In this document: piece by piece, positions 13,701-25,711 of the stretch
Numbering within the stretch: position 1 is the first letter of the stretch
Layout: every line of letters begins with the position of its first letter
DNA from: Phocoena phocoena
Taxonomy: Eukaryota; Chordata; Mammalia; Artiodactyla; Phocoenidae
Direction of reading: 5' to 3'
Length of the DNA stretch: 64,000 nt
Assembly: GCF_963924675.1 (NCBI RefSeq)
Contig: NC_089230.1
Location: 6,139,001-6,203,000, forward strand
The notes under the pieces: model-generated
What the model saw: the letters and a program-made list of their open reading frames with translations, nothing else
Databases searched by the model: none
What the model was told of the DNA's origin: nothing
Program-made: the position numbers and the translations under genes

Positions 13701-15240
13701 AGATAGAAGATGCTGACAAACTGGTTAGGAAGAGGGTCTTTCAGACATAATTATGATCCTCTTGTATACCTTAAACTGCATTTCAGTTTTCAGAAATCAC
13801 CATGACTTTCTTGGCTTAGTTTATAACATAAGGTATGGTAACAACCCTTCATATTTTTCTATCCTTGAATTCTCAGATTCATGTTTTCTGTGTCGAAGTC
13901 TTAGCAGATACTCAGCTGCTTTGCTTGCTTTCTGTTGAGTTTAGGGGAATCATCCGTGGTGTACCTCCTTTCCTTTAAGTGGACAAAGTCATCCTAACAT
14001 CTCTGAATTTAGAAGAGCATATTTAGTGTCTAATTCTATCAACTTTATTTTCACCAGAAGCTTTGCAAATGAGCATTTAACTCATCCAACTGATCAGATT
14101 AGTTTTATGTTCATTTTTAAATTTTCCCCCTCCCTTTTGTGATATTCCTAAGAAGTTGTTAATGTCCTTTCTGGGGAACAGCCTGTCATTCTGTTCTTTC
14201 CTTGTCAGAAGTTTCCACTGCCCTTTTCTTTTCCTGTTAGGGCATAGTTGAAAAAAAAAATTGAGGCAGTTTGCAAGGAGGAAATTACCTTTAATGCTTT
14301 AAGTATAATACTTTTTGTTTTAAGCATGAATTTTTCATTTTGAAAATATGAAATCTTCTTTACTCTGAAAATCTATGGCATTAATATTATCATAATATTA
14401 GTAACAACTGAAAACTAAATGAGGCATTAACATTTGTATCACTTAATTCAACATGGTAGGGTATAAAGGTATTGTTTGAAAAATCGAACTTAAAATAGGA
14501 ATACAGTGTAATGTTTTAAATCAAGGACTTAAATTATATTCAGAAGGAGAAAATTCTGGTACTTTATGTTGGATTTATTTTTGTTTCCACAAAATGATTA
14601 ACTCAATACGGACCCAGTCAACAGCGGAAAAGCCGATGGGCCCTTCTGTTTAATAAACGTATTCAATAAAGTCTTAGTAATCTGATATCTTGTGTTCAAA
14701 CAAGCAAGCAAGCAAACAACTTTATTTGACCTGATCCAAGTTTGCTTAGACATAAAGCAATTTTTCAACATGCACAATTCTTGCATGTATAATGAGAGAG
14801 AAGGATGGTCTGTTGATACGGATTTGAGGACAAAGTGAAAGAGTCTTAGATTCTTCCTCTGAAAGCCACATGGCACTTGTTTGAGGTGCTCAAGAATCTT
14901 GCTAGGACACATGGCACTAAAAAATATTTACACACCACAGCTCATCTAATCTGAAATGAAACTTTCTCAAAGCCCTAATTTCCAGCCTCAAAAGGAGGAA
15001 AAAATAAATCATAATCTTCCTAAATCCAGGTAGCTTATTCTGTTTTAATTGAGGAACTTAAATAAATATGCAGTCAAATTCAGGGTTGCTGCTTTTCCTT
15101 TATTCTGTCCTCCTCCTTCAAAGTTATTTAAATTGGGAGGGGTCACCTTAGTGTCCTGCACCCACACAGAGGTGGCTGGCCTTGCCTGCCCTCCAGGTGA
15201 GATGCACGGTCCCTGGATGCTTTTCTCTTTACTCTGTAGT
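4730..15240. other. Intron with no assigned gene
   Basis: About 10 kb of intron without a supportable exon or RNA gene. Two stretches are GC-richer than the surroundings (about 6370-7470 and 11060-11780). The rest is AT-rich with poly-T runs near 7810, 9420 and 13150. Short frames in it show no recognisable protein family. Some of it is probably very old repeat that I cannot classify by eye. Confidence 0.6.
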
Positions 15241-15242
15241 GG

Positions 15243-15614
15243 TGTAATGGGCTGAATTGTGTGCCCCAGAGTACCTCAGAGGGTGACCTTGTTTGGTGAT
15301 AGGGTCTTTACAGAGGTAATCAAGTTAAAAAGAGGTCATTAGGGTTAGCCCCAATTCAATATGACCTGTGTTCTTATAAAAAGGGGGAAATTGGGCCCAG
15401 AAACAGACACAGAAGGAAGTTGATGAGAAGATACAGCGAGGAGACTACCACCTACAAGCCAAGGAAAGAGGCATGGAACAAAATTTCCCCCACAGCCTTC
15501 AGAAGGACACTTTAGTTTTGGATTTGGCCTCCAGAATTGTGGGACAACAAATTTCTGTCGTTGAAACCACCCAGTTTGTGCCACTTTGTTACAGCAGCCC
15601 TAGCAAACTAATAC
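15243..15614 (+). mobile_element. MLT1-type (ERVL-MaLR) solo LTR
   Basis: The element begins near 'tgtaatgggctgaattgtg' and contains 'gggtctttacagaggtaatc'. It ends 'acagcagccctagcaaacta'. This is the usual order of an MLT1/MaLR LTR in sense orientation. No internal region is attached. Confidence 0.7.
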
Positions 15615-15929
15615 TGTGGGGAACTTCCCTTTGCCACATCCTATACCCTCGCTTGTAGTAAACCTTGTGGACAACAATCCCCTTCTGTCTCCATCTAACA
15701 TGGCCTTGAAAGTGAAAAACATTGGATTTCACAATAGTACCATGGAAATGAGCTTCAGGAGCGTGTTCTGAAAGTTAAAAACAACAACAACAAAGCCTTG
15801 TTCCTTTGTCCTCAGTGGGCTTTGCTTTCCTCTGAAGTAGCTGATAACTTAGCAGAAGTACATAGAAACAGGCAATGGCAAGAATCCCGGGAATGATAAA
15901 CACAGCAGATGTATGTAAACAGAATCATG

Positions 15930-16425
15930 GTGTGAGGATATGATCTTCTCACGGTTTCCACAAGTCTGGGCATGGCTTAGTTGGGTCCTCTGATTAGGGT
16001 CCCAGGAAGCTGTGATCAAGGGTCATCTGGGGCCTCCTGTGAGTATTGGATCCTCTTCCAAGCTCGCATGGTTATTGGAGCAATTCATTTCTTTGTGGCT
16101 GTAGAACTCGTGGTGATTCCTTCTTCCAGCCCAGCAAGAGTGTCACACTCTCTCTTCTAGTCTCTGATTTGTAGGTCAGGCCCACCCAGGGTAAAACTCC
16201 CTTTTGCTTAACAAGTCAACTGACTAGGGACTTTAATGACACCTGAAGTAATTTAATTGCGTCCCTTTTCCATATGACATTTCCTAATCATGGGAGTGTC
16301 ATCTGTTGTATTCACAGGTCCTGCTCCTACTCACAGAGAAGGATTCATTATACAGAGTGTGCGGACCAGGGAGTAAGAATCTTGAGGCCATCTTAGCATT
16401 CTGCTTACCACTGGCGGTAGTAGAA
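15930..16425 (-). mobile_element. Old MaLR-like LTR, antisense
   Basis: The sequence carries 'gggcatggcttagttgggtcctctg', a block with 'gtggctgtagaactcg', 'catgggagtgtcatctgttgt', and an end in 'cattctgcttacc'. This matches the antisense order of a common old MaLR-type LTR. The family name is uncertain. Confidence 0.5.
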
Positions 16426-16429
16426 GTTT

Positions 16430-17585
16430 TCCTCCTGTGGCTGTTAATTGCCATTAGGTTGAGGGTAGGATGTGGGTAGCACGGTAGTTCTGTGTTACCT
16501 GGTTTGGAGTAGAGCCCACCCCCAGGCACAGAGGGGACCTGTGAGGTTGAGGCATATTTTCAGTGCCTGGGTGAATTGGGCCTGAGCTGAGGGAAAGATT
16601 CTAGTTATACCAGGAGACCTGAGCACAGTTCAAGTCAGACGAAACCTGAGATATTTGACCTGGAAAATGTGGTGGGAAAATTGTGAGTCATGGAATGCTG
16701 GGCTTACCCCAAGCTTCTAGATCCCACTCAGCTTCTCTGAGGTTGCCAGCCTTTGAAATGATCAGCATGAGTTACCCCAACTTAGCCACATGTTCTGCAT
16801 CAACCATTTCTCTTTCATTTTTCATAATGAAAGCTAATTTTCCAATGTTCCGTTCCTTCACAAAATTTCTATTTATGATAGCCAAACATGTAGTAATTTG
16901 CTATCAATTTATCCCTCCCAGTTAATGATTTTGATTTGAATAGAGGTTTCCTGGAGTAAATAATATGAAACACAAAAGAATGATGCTAATGATGGGAATT
17001 ATGGGAAAATAACCCTGAAATCAAGCCTTTTATTATGTTCAAGTCCGGGTCTGCTTGAATATGTAGCGCTTGCATTTCAAAGTCTCTGCTAAACAAATAA
17101 TATCACCTACCTAAATCATGACTTATCAGAAAAGCCATAGCATTTTATAATCATTTTCATCAATATATTCCATTAGCAAAAAAAAAAAAAAATACATTCT
17201 TCTCAAAAAATATCTCCATTATATGCAGTGATTTTTAAGCTATGGAGACATGCTACCTTTACCACAAAGATACATCAGAATTATGTCCCTCTAGAAGTTT
17301 ATGGGTTTCTCAGTCTCCCTGGCTCATCTCCCAGGACAGAATCCTTTATATACAACACTCTTTGTGTCTCATATACATTCTGTCATCATTTCTCAGAGTT
17401 TCAAAGATCTGGACCATTAGATGAAACAACCTCTGAGATGATGTAGAACAATTTGAGAGTTCATCTTAAGTGCATCCAAGTTCTACCTTTATAACTGCTT
17501 TGACTATAGAATGAAGCAAGATTTGTATGTGTTAATCATAGTAGTTATTGTCACTGATTCTTTGTTTAGTAAGGGAAGGAGAATA
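16430..17585. other. Unclassified intron
   Basis: No gene or nameable repeat was found. An A-run lies at about 17180-17193, and a unique-looking AT-rich stretch surrounds it. Confidence 0.5.
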
Positions 17586-17587
17586 GT

Positions 17588-17765
17588 CAAAAATAGTGGT
17601 TTTAGAATAAGAGAAACCTGGTTTTGAATCCAGGTATTTATCTTTGGGTAAATTTTGCAACTCTTTGAGCTTCGGTTTTCTCATCTCTAATGCTTATTTC
17701 ACAGAGTTGTTATGAAGTTAAAGATGAAAGAATGTGGGTAAAATGCTCAGTTTAAAGGCCAGCTA
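17588..17765 (+). mobile_element. MIR SINE
   Basis: The order 'agaataagagaaacctgg', 'ttgaatccagg', 'tgagcttcggttttctcatctc', 'cacagagttgttatgaagtt' and 'taaaatgctcag' follows the MIR consensus from the tRNA-like part through the core. The divergence is that of an ancient mammalian SINE. Confidence 0.8.
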
Positions 17766-17769
17766 CTTG

Positions 17770-18790
17770 GCCAGATGTTAAAACAAACAAACAAACAAAG
17801 GACTCTCACTGCTGCCTAGGAACTGACTTTACTAATTAATGCCTTATCATAGTCTTTCTAAAAGAGGGGATGTCATAGCAACCAGTCAAATCACAGTCAT
17901 ACATATTAAAAGTGTCTTCTTACTTTCAGGAAGATCTAGTATTTTGTTTCCAGGAGAAATGGGTTAGAAGTTTATAGTCTTTGCTTATGAGTTATGATAA
18001 TTCTGAATGATAAATTTTATTGGAGCAGTATTGTATGCATAATGTCAGTGGGCTTAAGATTGTATGAAAATAGGTTCAAAATGTTAGTTAAGTTTTAGGC
18101 AATATGAAGATGGAAAACACATGGTAAGGAATCTGGAGGTGGTAAGTGGCACAGGGGAATGATTGATTTCTAACAAAGGAAACATGAAGAATTAGGCTGA
18201 CAGTTATAAAGATAACTAAAAACAAAAATATTAAAAAGAACATCGAAAAAAGTTTTGAAAGGCAGTGGATTCAACAATTAGCCAGCAAGTAAATGTGGTA
18301 AAATCTATCCCTGGAAGTGGCAGTCTATAAATTTACGGTCTTGTTTAAAAAGGAAACTTCCCCTTCAACCTCCTAACTTAACTTTAATATATGTCATTTT
18401 TAACCTTTAGCTGTGCAGAGTAATCCCTCAAAAGCTTATTTTCACTCCCAAAGCCTGATGATGTGACGGGTGTGTGCTGCCAGGCTACACTTGTGCAGTC
18501 CTTGGTTGTGTGCTTCAAACCAGGGGATGGGAGCTCCCTCCCGTATATTTATATTTTACCCACCCACCCACTGATCAACCGTTTTATCATGTATCTGTCT
18601 CTTTCTCTTTCTGTCTACGTTTCTCTACAACCTCAGTAAGCATGCTTTGGTTTGGAAGTGGCACCCATCATGTCCACTTATACTCCTCTGGTAAAACTGA
18701 TTCCTGAGCACACCCACAAATGCAAAGGAAGCTGGGAGATGTAGTCAGCTAGGTGCCCAGGAAAGGGGGGAAGCAGATTTTGATGGTGTG
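17770..18790. other. Unclassified intron
   Basis: A short (AAAC)n-like run occurs near 17783-17798. Otherwise there is unique-looking AT-rich sequence with no gene and no repeat I can name. Confidence 0.5.
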
Positions 18791-18791
18791 C

Positions 18792-18793
<2 letters not shown>

Positions 18794-18826
<33 letters not shown>
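18794..18826. repeat. (CA)n microsatellite
   Basis: An uninterrupted AC/CA dinucleotide run of about 16 units. It is probably length-polymorphic. Confidence 0.97.
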
Positions 18827-18832
<6 letters not shown>

Positions 18833-18989
18833 TTATGTTCTGGGCTCACACTGTACTTTCTCTGTATTGAACTTGGTATCAGGAAACCTGGTTCATTTTA
18901 GCAAGAACATATATTTAGAAACCAAGGTTTGGGTGTTAGGTGGACTCATTGCTACAGAAGTACTGATCTTCCCAGGCCCCTTCAGTGAG

Positions 18990-19237
18990 CCAGCACGGAT
19001 ACTGATGTGCTAAAAAAAAAAAGTTAAAGATGTATACACAAAGCTACTCATAGAAGCATTGTTTATAATTTAAAAAACCTCTAATCAACCCAAATGTCCA
19101 ACAGTAGGGTAATGATTGAATAAACTATGATTTATCCACACATGAGATGAAAAAGAATAAAGAAAATCTCAATATAAAATTATGGAATGAATTCTACGAT
19201 GAATTATTAAGTGAAAAAAGAATTTTGCTGAAAATGT
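18990..19237 (+). mobile_element. Old LINE-1 3' fragment
   Basis: The blocks 'agcattgtttataattt', 'aacccaaatgtccaacagtagg' and 'tattaagtgaaaaaag' are in the order of the end of L1 ORF2 and the 3' UTR of old L1M-type elements. It directly abuts the broken left edge of the Tigger1-like element. Confidence 0.65.
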
Positions 19238-20450
19238 AAAAAAAAGTGCTGATAGAGAAGCTGCAGCAAGTTATCGAGAAGATCTAGTTAAGAAATTTAT
19301 GGTGGTGGCTACACTAAACAACAGATTTTCAGTGTAGAGAGAACAGTCTTACCTTGGAAGAAGATGCCATCTAGGACCTCATAGTTAGGGAGGAGAAGTC
19401 AATGCCTGACTTCGAAGCTTCAAAGGACAGTCTCATTCTCTTCTTAGGGTCTAATGCACCTGGTGACTTTAAGTTGAAGCAAGTGCTCATTTGCCATTCC
19501 AAAACTCGTAGGGCTGTTAAGAATTATGCTTGATCTACTCTGTCTGTGCTCTATAAACGGCACAACAAAGCCTGGATAATAGCACATCTGTTTACAGTGT
19601 GGTTTACTGACTATTCTAAGTCCATGACGGAGACCTACACTCAGAAAAAAAGATACCTGTCAAAATATTACTGTTCATTGACAATGCACCTGGTCAGCCA
19701 AGAGCTCTGTTGGAGATGTACAACAAGATTAATATTATATTAGTGTTGTTTTCATGCCTGCTAACACAACATCAAGTCTGTAGTCCATGGATCAAGGAAT
19801 AATTTCAACTTTCAAGTCTTATTTAAGACATAGTGATTCCTCTGATGGATTTGGGTAAAGTTGATTGAATACTTTCTAGAAAGGATTCACCATTCAAGAT
19901 GCCATGAAGAACATTCATGATTCATGGGAAGAGCTCCAAATATGAACATTCACAGGAGTTTGGAAGAAGTTGATTCCATCCCTCATGGGTGACTTTGAGG
20001 GGTTCAAGAGTCAATGAAGAAGATAACTGCAGATGTGGTAGAAACAGCAAGAGAACGAGAATTAGAAGTGGAGCCTGAAGGTGGAACTGAATTGCTGCAG
20101 TCTCATGATAAATCTTTATGGATAAGGAGTTGCTTCTTGCAGATGAAGAAATAAAGTTGTTTCTTGAGATGGAATTTACTCCTGGTGAAGATGCTGTGAA
20201 GATGGCTGAAATGATAATAGAAAATTTAGAATATTACCTAAACTTAGTTGAAAAAGCAGCAGCAGGTTTTGAGAAGATTGACTCCAATTTTGAAAGCAAT
20301 TCCACAGTGGGTAAAATGCTATCAAACGGCACTGCATGCTACAGAGAAAAGGTTCATGAAGGAAGAGTCAATCGATGGGGCAGACATCACTGCTGTCTCA
20401 CTTTAAGACATTGCCACGGCCACCCCAGCCTTCAGCAGCCACCACCCTGA
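19238..20450 (+). pseudogene. Tigger1-like transposase pseudogene (C-terminal half)
   Basis: The sequence decodes, in several frames, to the DDE-catalytic and C-terminal part of a pogo-like Tigger transposase. It runs from about 'ADREAAASYREDLV' near 19240 to a fairly intact 110-codon frame at 20118-20450 that includes EKAAAGFEKIDSNFESN. Frameshifts and in-frame stops separate the blocks (for example 19546-19743 is another short frame). The element belongs to a family that was active in early mammals, and this copy has no coding capacity left. The missing first half carries the DNA-binding domain. Confidence 0.85.
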
Positions 20451-20609
20451 TCAGCCAGCAGCCATCCACACGGAGGCAGGACCCTCCACCAGCAGAAAGA
20501 TTACTACTACCTGAAGGCTCAGATGATGGTTAGCATTTTTTAGCACTAAAGTATTTGTAATTACCATATACATCCTTACACATAATTCTATTGTATACGT
20601 AATAAGCTA

Positions 20610-20623
20610 CCATATTAACTTTT
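20610..20623. repeat. Target-site duplication, left copy
   Basis: CCATATTAACTTTT at the 3' (tail) side of the LINE-1. It pairs with CCATACTAACTTTT at 28734-28747, 13 of 14 bases identical. Confidence 0.85.
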
Positions 20624-21249
20624 TTTAACATCTTTATTGGAGTATAATTGCTTTACATAGATCTGTTAGTTTCTACTGTATAACAAAGTGAATCAGCTAT
20701 ACGTATACATATATCCCCATATCTCCTCATTCTTTTGTTTCCCTCCCACCCACCCTATCCCACCCCTCTAGGTGGTCACAGAGCACCAAGCTGATCTCCC
20801 TGTTCTTTGCGGCTGCTTCCCACTAGCTATCTATTTTACATTTGGCAGTGTATATATGTCCATGCCACTCTCTCACTTCGTCCCAGCTTACCCTTCCCCA
20901 TCCCCATGTCCTCATGTCCATTCTCTAGTAGGTCTGCATCTTTATTCCTGTCCTGCCCCTAGGTTTGTTAAAACCACTTTTTTTTTTTTGTAGATTCCAT
21001 ATATATGTGTTAGCATAGGATATTTGTTTTTCTCTTTCTGACTCACTTCACTCTGTATGACAGACTCTAGGTCCATCCACGTCACTACAAATAACTCAAT
21101 TTCATTTCTTTTTATGGCTGAGTAATATCCCATTGTATATATGTGCCACAGCTTCTTCATCCATTCATCTGTCGATGGACACTTAGGTTGCTTCCATGTC
21201 CTGGCTATTGTAAATAGTGCTGCAGGGAACATTCTGGTACATCACTCTT
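20624..21249 (-). mobile_element. Second, 5'-truncated LINE-1 3' end
   Basis: On the minus strand this 0.62-kb piece holds the last part of L1 ORF2 (frame at 20942-21232 with WMKKLWHIYTMGYYSAIKRN, a typical ORF2 C terminus) and the 3' UTR, ending 'caataaagatgttaaaa'. It repeats 21255-21880 almost base for base. It starts abruptly at 'gtaccagaatg' on its sense strand. It sits on the tail of the full-length element and inside the outer target duplication. Either a second L1 inserted into the first one's A tail, or the whole was copied from a locus already carrying two ends. Confidence 0.88.
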
Positions 21250-21599
21250 TTTTTTGTTTTGTTTTTACATCTTTATTGGAGTATAATTGCTTTACAATGG
21301 TGTGTTAGTTTCTGCTTTATAACAAAGTGAATCAGTTATACATATACATATGTTCCCATGTCTCTTCCCTGTTGCGTCTCCCTCGCTTCCACCCTTCTAG
21401 GTGGTCACAAAACACTGAGCTGATCTCCCTGTGCTATGCGGCTGCTTCCCACTAGCTCTCTGTTTTACGTTTGGTAGTGTATATATGTCCATGCCACTCT
21501 CTCACTTTGTCACAGCTTACCCTTCCCCCTCCCCATATCCTCAAGTCCATTCTCTAGTAGGTCTGTATCTTTATTCCGATCTTACCCCTAGGTTCTTCG

Positions 21600-24500
21600 T
21601 GACATTTTCTTTTTCTTAGATTCCATATATATGTGTTAGTGTACGGTATTTGTCTTTCTCTTTCTGACTCACTTCATTCTGTATGACAGACTCTAGGTCA
21701 TCCACATCACTACAAATAACTCAATTTCGTTTCTTTTTATGGCTGAGTAATATTCCATTGTATATATGTGCCACATCTTCTTTATCCATTCATCTGATGA
21801 TGGACACTTAGGTTGCTTCCATTTCCTGGCTATTGTAAATAGAGCTGCAATGAACATTTTGGTACATGACTCTTTTTGAATTATGTTTTTCTCAGGGTAT
21901 ATGCCCAGTAGTGGGATTGCTGGGTCATATGGTAGTTCTATTTTTAGTTTTTTTTCCTTTTTACTTTTTTTTTTGTTTTGCGGTACACAGGCCTCTCACT
22001 GCTGTGGCCTCTCCTGCTGCGGAGCACAGACTCCGGACACGCAGGCCCAGCGGCCATGGCCCACGGACCCAGCCGCCCCGCGGCACGTGGGATCCTCCCA
22101 GACCAGGGCACAAACCTGTGTCCCCTGCATCGGCAGGCAGACTCTCAACCACTGCGCCACCAGGGAAGCCCTATTTTTAGTTTTTTAAGGAACTTCCATA
22201 CTGTTCTCCATAATGGCTGTATCAATTTACATTCCCACCAACAGTGCAAGAGGCTTCCCCTTTCTCCACACCCTCTCTAGCATTTACAGTTTGTAGATTT
22301 TTTGGTGATGGCCATTCTGACTGATGTGAGATGATACCTCATTGTAGTTTTGATTTGCATTTCTCTAATGATTAGTGATGTTGACCATCCCTTCATGTGA
22401 TTGTTGGCAGTCTGTATATCTAATTTGGAGAAACGTCTGTTTAGGTCTTGTGCCTATTTTTGGATTGGGTTGTTTGTTTTTTTGATATTAAGCTACATGA
22501 GCTCCTTATATATTTTGGAGTTTAATCCTGTGTCAGTTGCTTCATTGCAAATATTTTATCCCATTCTGAGGGTTGTCTTTTTGTCTTGTTCATGGTATCC
22601 TTTGCCGTGCGAAAGCTTTTAAGTTTCATTAGGTCCCATTTGTTTATTTTTGTTTTTATTTCCATTTCTTTAGGAGGTGGGTCAAAAAAGATCTTGCTGT
22701 GATGTATGTCATAGAGTGTTCTGCCTATATTTTTCTCTAAGAGTTTTATAGTGTCTAACGTTACATTTAAGTCTTTAATGCATTTTGAGTTTATTTTTCT
22801 GTATGGTGTTAAGGAGTGTTCTAATTTCATTCTTTTACATGTAGCTGTCCAGTTTTCCCAGCACCATTTATTAAAGAGGCTGTCTTTTCTTCATTGTATA
22901 TTCTTATATCTTTTGTCAAAGATAAGGTGACCATATGTGCCTGGGTTTATCTTTGGACTTTCTATCCTGTTCCATTGATCTATATTTCTCATTTTGTGCC
23001 AGTACCATACTGTCTTGATTATTGTAGCTTTGTAGTATAGTCTGAAGTCAGGGAGCCTGATTCCTCCAGCACTGTTTTTCTTTCTCAAGATTTTTTGGCT
23101 ACTAGGGGTCTTTTGTGTTTCCATACAAACTGTGAAATTTTTTGTTCTGGTTCTGTGAAAAATGCCAGTGGTAGTTTGATAGGGATTGCCTTGAATCTGT
23201 AGATTGCTTTGGGTAGTATAATCATTTTCACAACGTTGATTTTTCCAGTACAAGGACATGGTATATCTCCCCATCTGTTTGTATCATCTTTAATTTCTTT
23301 CATCAGTGTCTTATAATTTTCTGCATACAGGTATTTTGTCTCCTTAGGTAGGTTTACTCCTAGGTATTTTATTATTTTTTTGCAATGGTAAATGGGTGTG
23401 TTTCTTTATTTCTCTTTCAGATTTTTCATCATTAGTGTATAGGAATGCAAGAGATTTCTGTGTATTAATTTTGTATCCTGCTACTTTACCAAATTCATTA
23501 ATTAGCTCTAGTAGTTTCCTGGTAGCATCTTTAGGATTCTGTATGTGTAGTATGTCATCTGCAAACGGTGAGTTTTACTTCTTCTTTTCCTATTTGGATT
23601 CCTTTTATTTCTTTTTCGTCTCTGATTGCTGTGGCTAAAACTTCCAAACTATGTTGAATAATAGTGGTGAGAGTGGAAAACCTTGTCTTGTTTCTGATTT
23701 TAGAGGAAATGGTTTCAGTTTTTCACCATTGTAAATGATGTTGGCTGTGGGTTTGTCATATATGGCCTTTATTAAGTTGAGTTAAGTTCCCTCTATGCCT
23801 GCTTTCTGGAGAGCTTTTATCATTAATGGGTGTTGAATTTTGTTGAAAGCCTTTTCTGCATCTATTGAGATTATCATATAGTTTTTATCTTTCAGTTTGT
23901 TAATATGGTGTATCACATTGATTGATTTGCGTATATTGAAGAATCCTTGCCTTCCCAGGATAAACCCTACTTGATCATGCTGTATGATCCTTTTAATGTG
24001 CTGTTGGATTCTGTTTGTGAGCATTTTGTTAAGGATTTTTGCAACTGTGTTCATCAGTGATATTAGCCTATAGTTTTCTTTTTTTGTGACATCTTTGTCT
24101 CATTTAGGTATCAGGGTGATGGTGGCCTCATAGAATGAGTTTGGGAGTGTTCCTCCCTCTACTATATTTTGGAGGATTTTGATAAGGATAGGTGTTAGCT
24201 CTTTTCTAAATGTTTGATAGAATTAACCTGTGAAGCCATCTGGTCCTGGGCTTTTGTTTTTTGGAAGATTTTTAATCACAGTTTCAATTTCAGTGCTTGT
24301 GACTGGTCTGCTTATATTTTCTGTTTCTTCCTGGTTCAGTCTCAGGAGGTTTTGCTTTTCTATTAATGGGTCCATTTCTTCCAAGTTGTCCATTTTATTG
24401 GCATATAGTTGTTTGTAGTAATCTCTTATGAGCCTTTGTATATCTGCAGTGTCAGTTACTTCTCCTCTTTCATTTCTAATTCTGTTGATTTGAGTCCTCT

Positions 24501-25650
24501 CCCTTTTTTTCTTGATGAGTCTGGCTAATGGTTTATCAATTTTGTTTATCTTCTCAGAGAACCTTCTTTTGGTTTTGTTGATCTTTGCTATCATTTCCTT
24601 CATTTCTTTTTCATTTATTTCTGATCTTTATGATTTCTTTCCTTCTGCTAACTTTGGGGTTGTTTTGTTCTTCTTTCTCTGATTGCTTTAGGTGTAAGAT
24701 TAGGTTGTTTATTTGAGATTTTCTTATTTCTTGAGGTAGAATTGTATTGCTCTAAACTTCCCTCTTAGAATTGCTTTTGCTGCGTCCCAAAGGTTTTGGG
24801 TGGTCGTGTTTTCATTGCCAATTGTTGATAGGTGTTTTTGATTTCCTCTTTGATTTCTTCAGTGACCTCTTGATTATTTAATAGAGTATTGTTTATCCTT
24901 CATGTGTTTGTATTTTTTACAGTTTTTTTTTCCTGGAATTGATATCTAGTCTCTTAGCGTTGTGGTCGGAAAAGATACTTGACACGATATCAGTTTTCTT
25001 AAATTTACCAAGGCTTTATTTGTGACCCAAGATATGACCTATCCTGGAGAATTTTCCATGAGCACTTGAGAAGAAAGTGTATTCTGTTGTTTTTGGATGG
25101 AATGTCCTATAAATATCAATTAAGTCCATCTTGTTTAATGTGTCATTTAAAGCTTTTGTTTCCTTTTTTATTTTCATTTTGGCTCATCTGTCCATTCATG
25201 AAAGTGGGGTGTTAATGTCCCCTACTATGATTGTGTTACTGTCGATTTCCCCTCTTATGGCTGTTAGCGTTTGCCTTATGTATTGAGGTGCTCTTACGTT
25301 GGGTGCATAAATGTTTACAATTGTTATATCTTATTCTTGGATTGATTCCTTGATCATTATGTAGTGTCCTTCTTTGTCTCTTGTAACATTCTTTATTTTA
25401 ATGTCTATTTTTTCTGATATGAAAATTGCTACTCCAGCTTTCTTTGGATTTCCATTTGTATGGACTACCTTTTTCCTTCCCCTCACTTTCAGTCTGTATG
25501 TGTCCCTGAAATGGGTCTGAAGTGGGTCTCTTGAAGACAGCATAATAGGGGTCTTGATTTTATATCTATTCAGCCAGTCTATGTCTTTTAGTTGGAGCAT
25601 TTAATCCATTTGCATTTAAGGTAGTTATCGATATGTATGTTCCTATTACC
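21600..25650 (-). pseudogene. L1 ORF2 pseudogene (endonuclease-reverse transcriptase)
   Basis: ORF2p nicks target DNA and reverse-transcribes L1 RNA. Here it is broken into short frames. 25331-25600 is the N-terminal endonuclease part (KKAGVAIFISEKIDIKI, RDKEGHYIMIKESIQ). 24223-24603 leads into the RT domain (KNLPKNKSPGPDGF). 23782-24054 carries RT motif A (ISIDAEKAF). The FADD catalytic motif is readable at 23554-23565, but in a frame shifted from the sequence before it. One-base differences such as the lost base near 21700 (compare the intact version near 21073) and the CHR-2 insertion near its 3' end confirm loss of function. Confidence 0.9.
21954..22170 (-). mobile_element. CHR-2-like SINE inside LINE-1
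   Basis: It has the same head-to-tail structure as the copy at 4548-4717, with 'ccctggtggcgcag' at its sense start and a T-rich tail side at 21954-21976. A 16-bp duplication CTATTTTTAGTTTTTT flanks it (21938-21953 and 22171-22186). It inserted into ORF2-3' sequence of the L1 after that element had landed. Confidence 0.93.
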
Positions 25651-25711
25651 ATTTTCTTAATTGTTTTGGGTTTGTTATTGTAGGTCTTTTCCTTCTCTTG
25701 TGTTTCCTGCC

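Noticed and set aside
20942..21232. 96-codon independent gene on the minus strand
   Set aside because: It is the C-terminal tail of L1 ORF2. The first Met is incidental.
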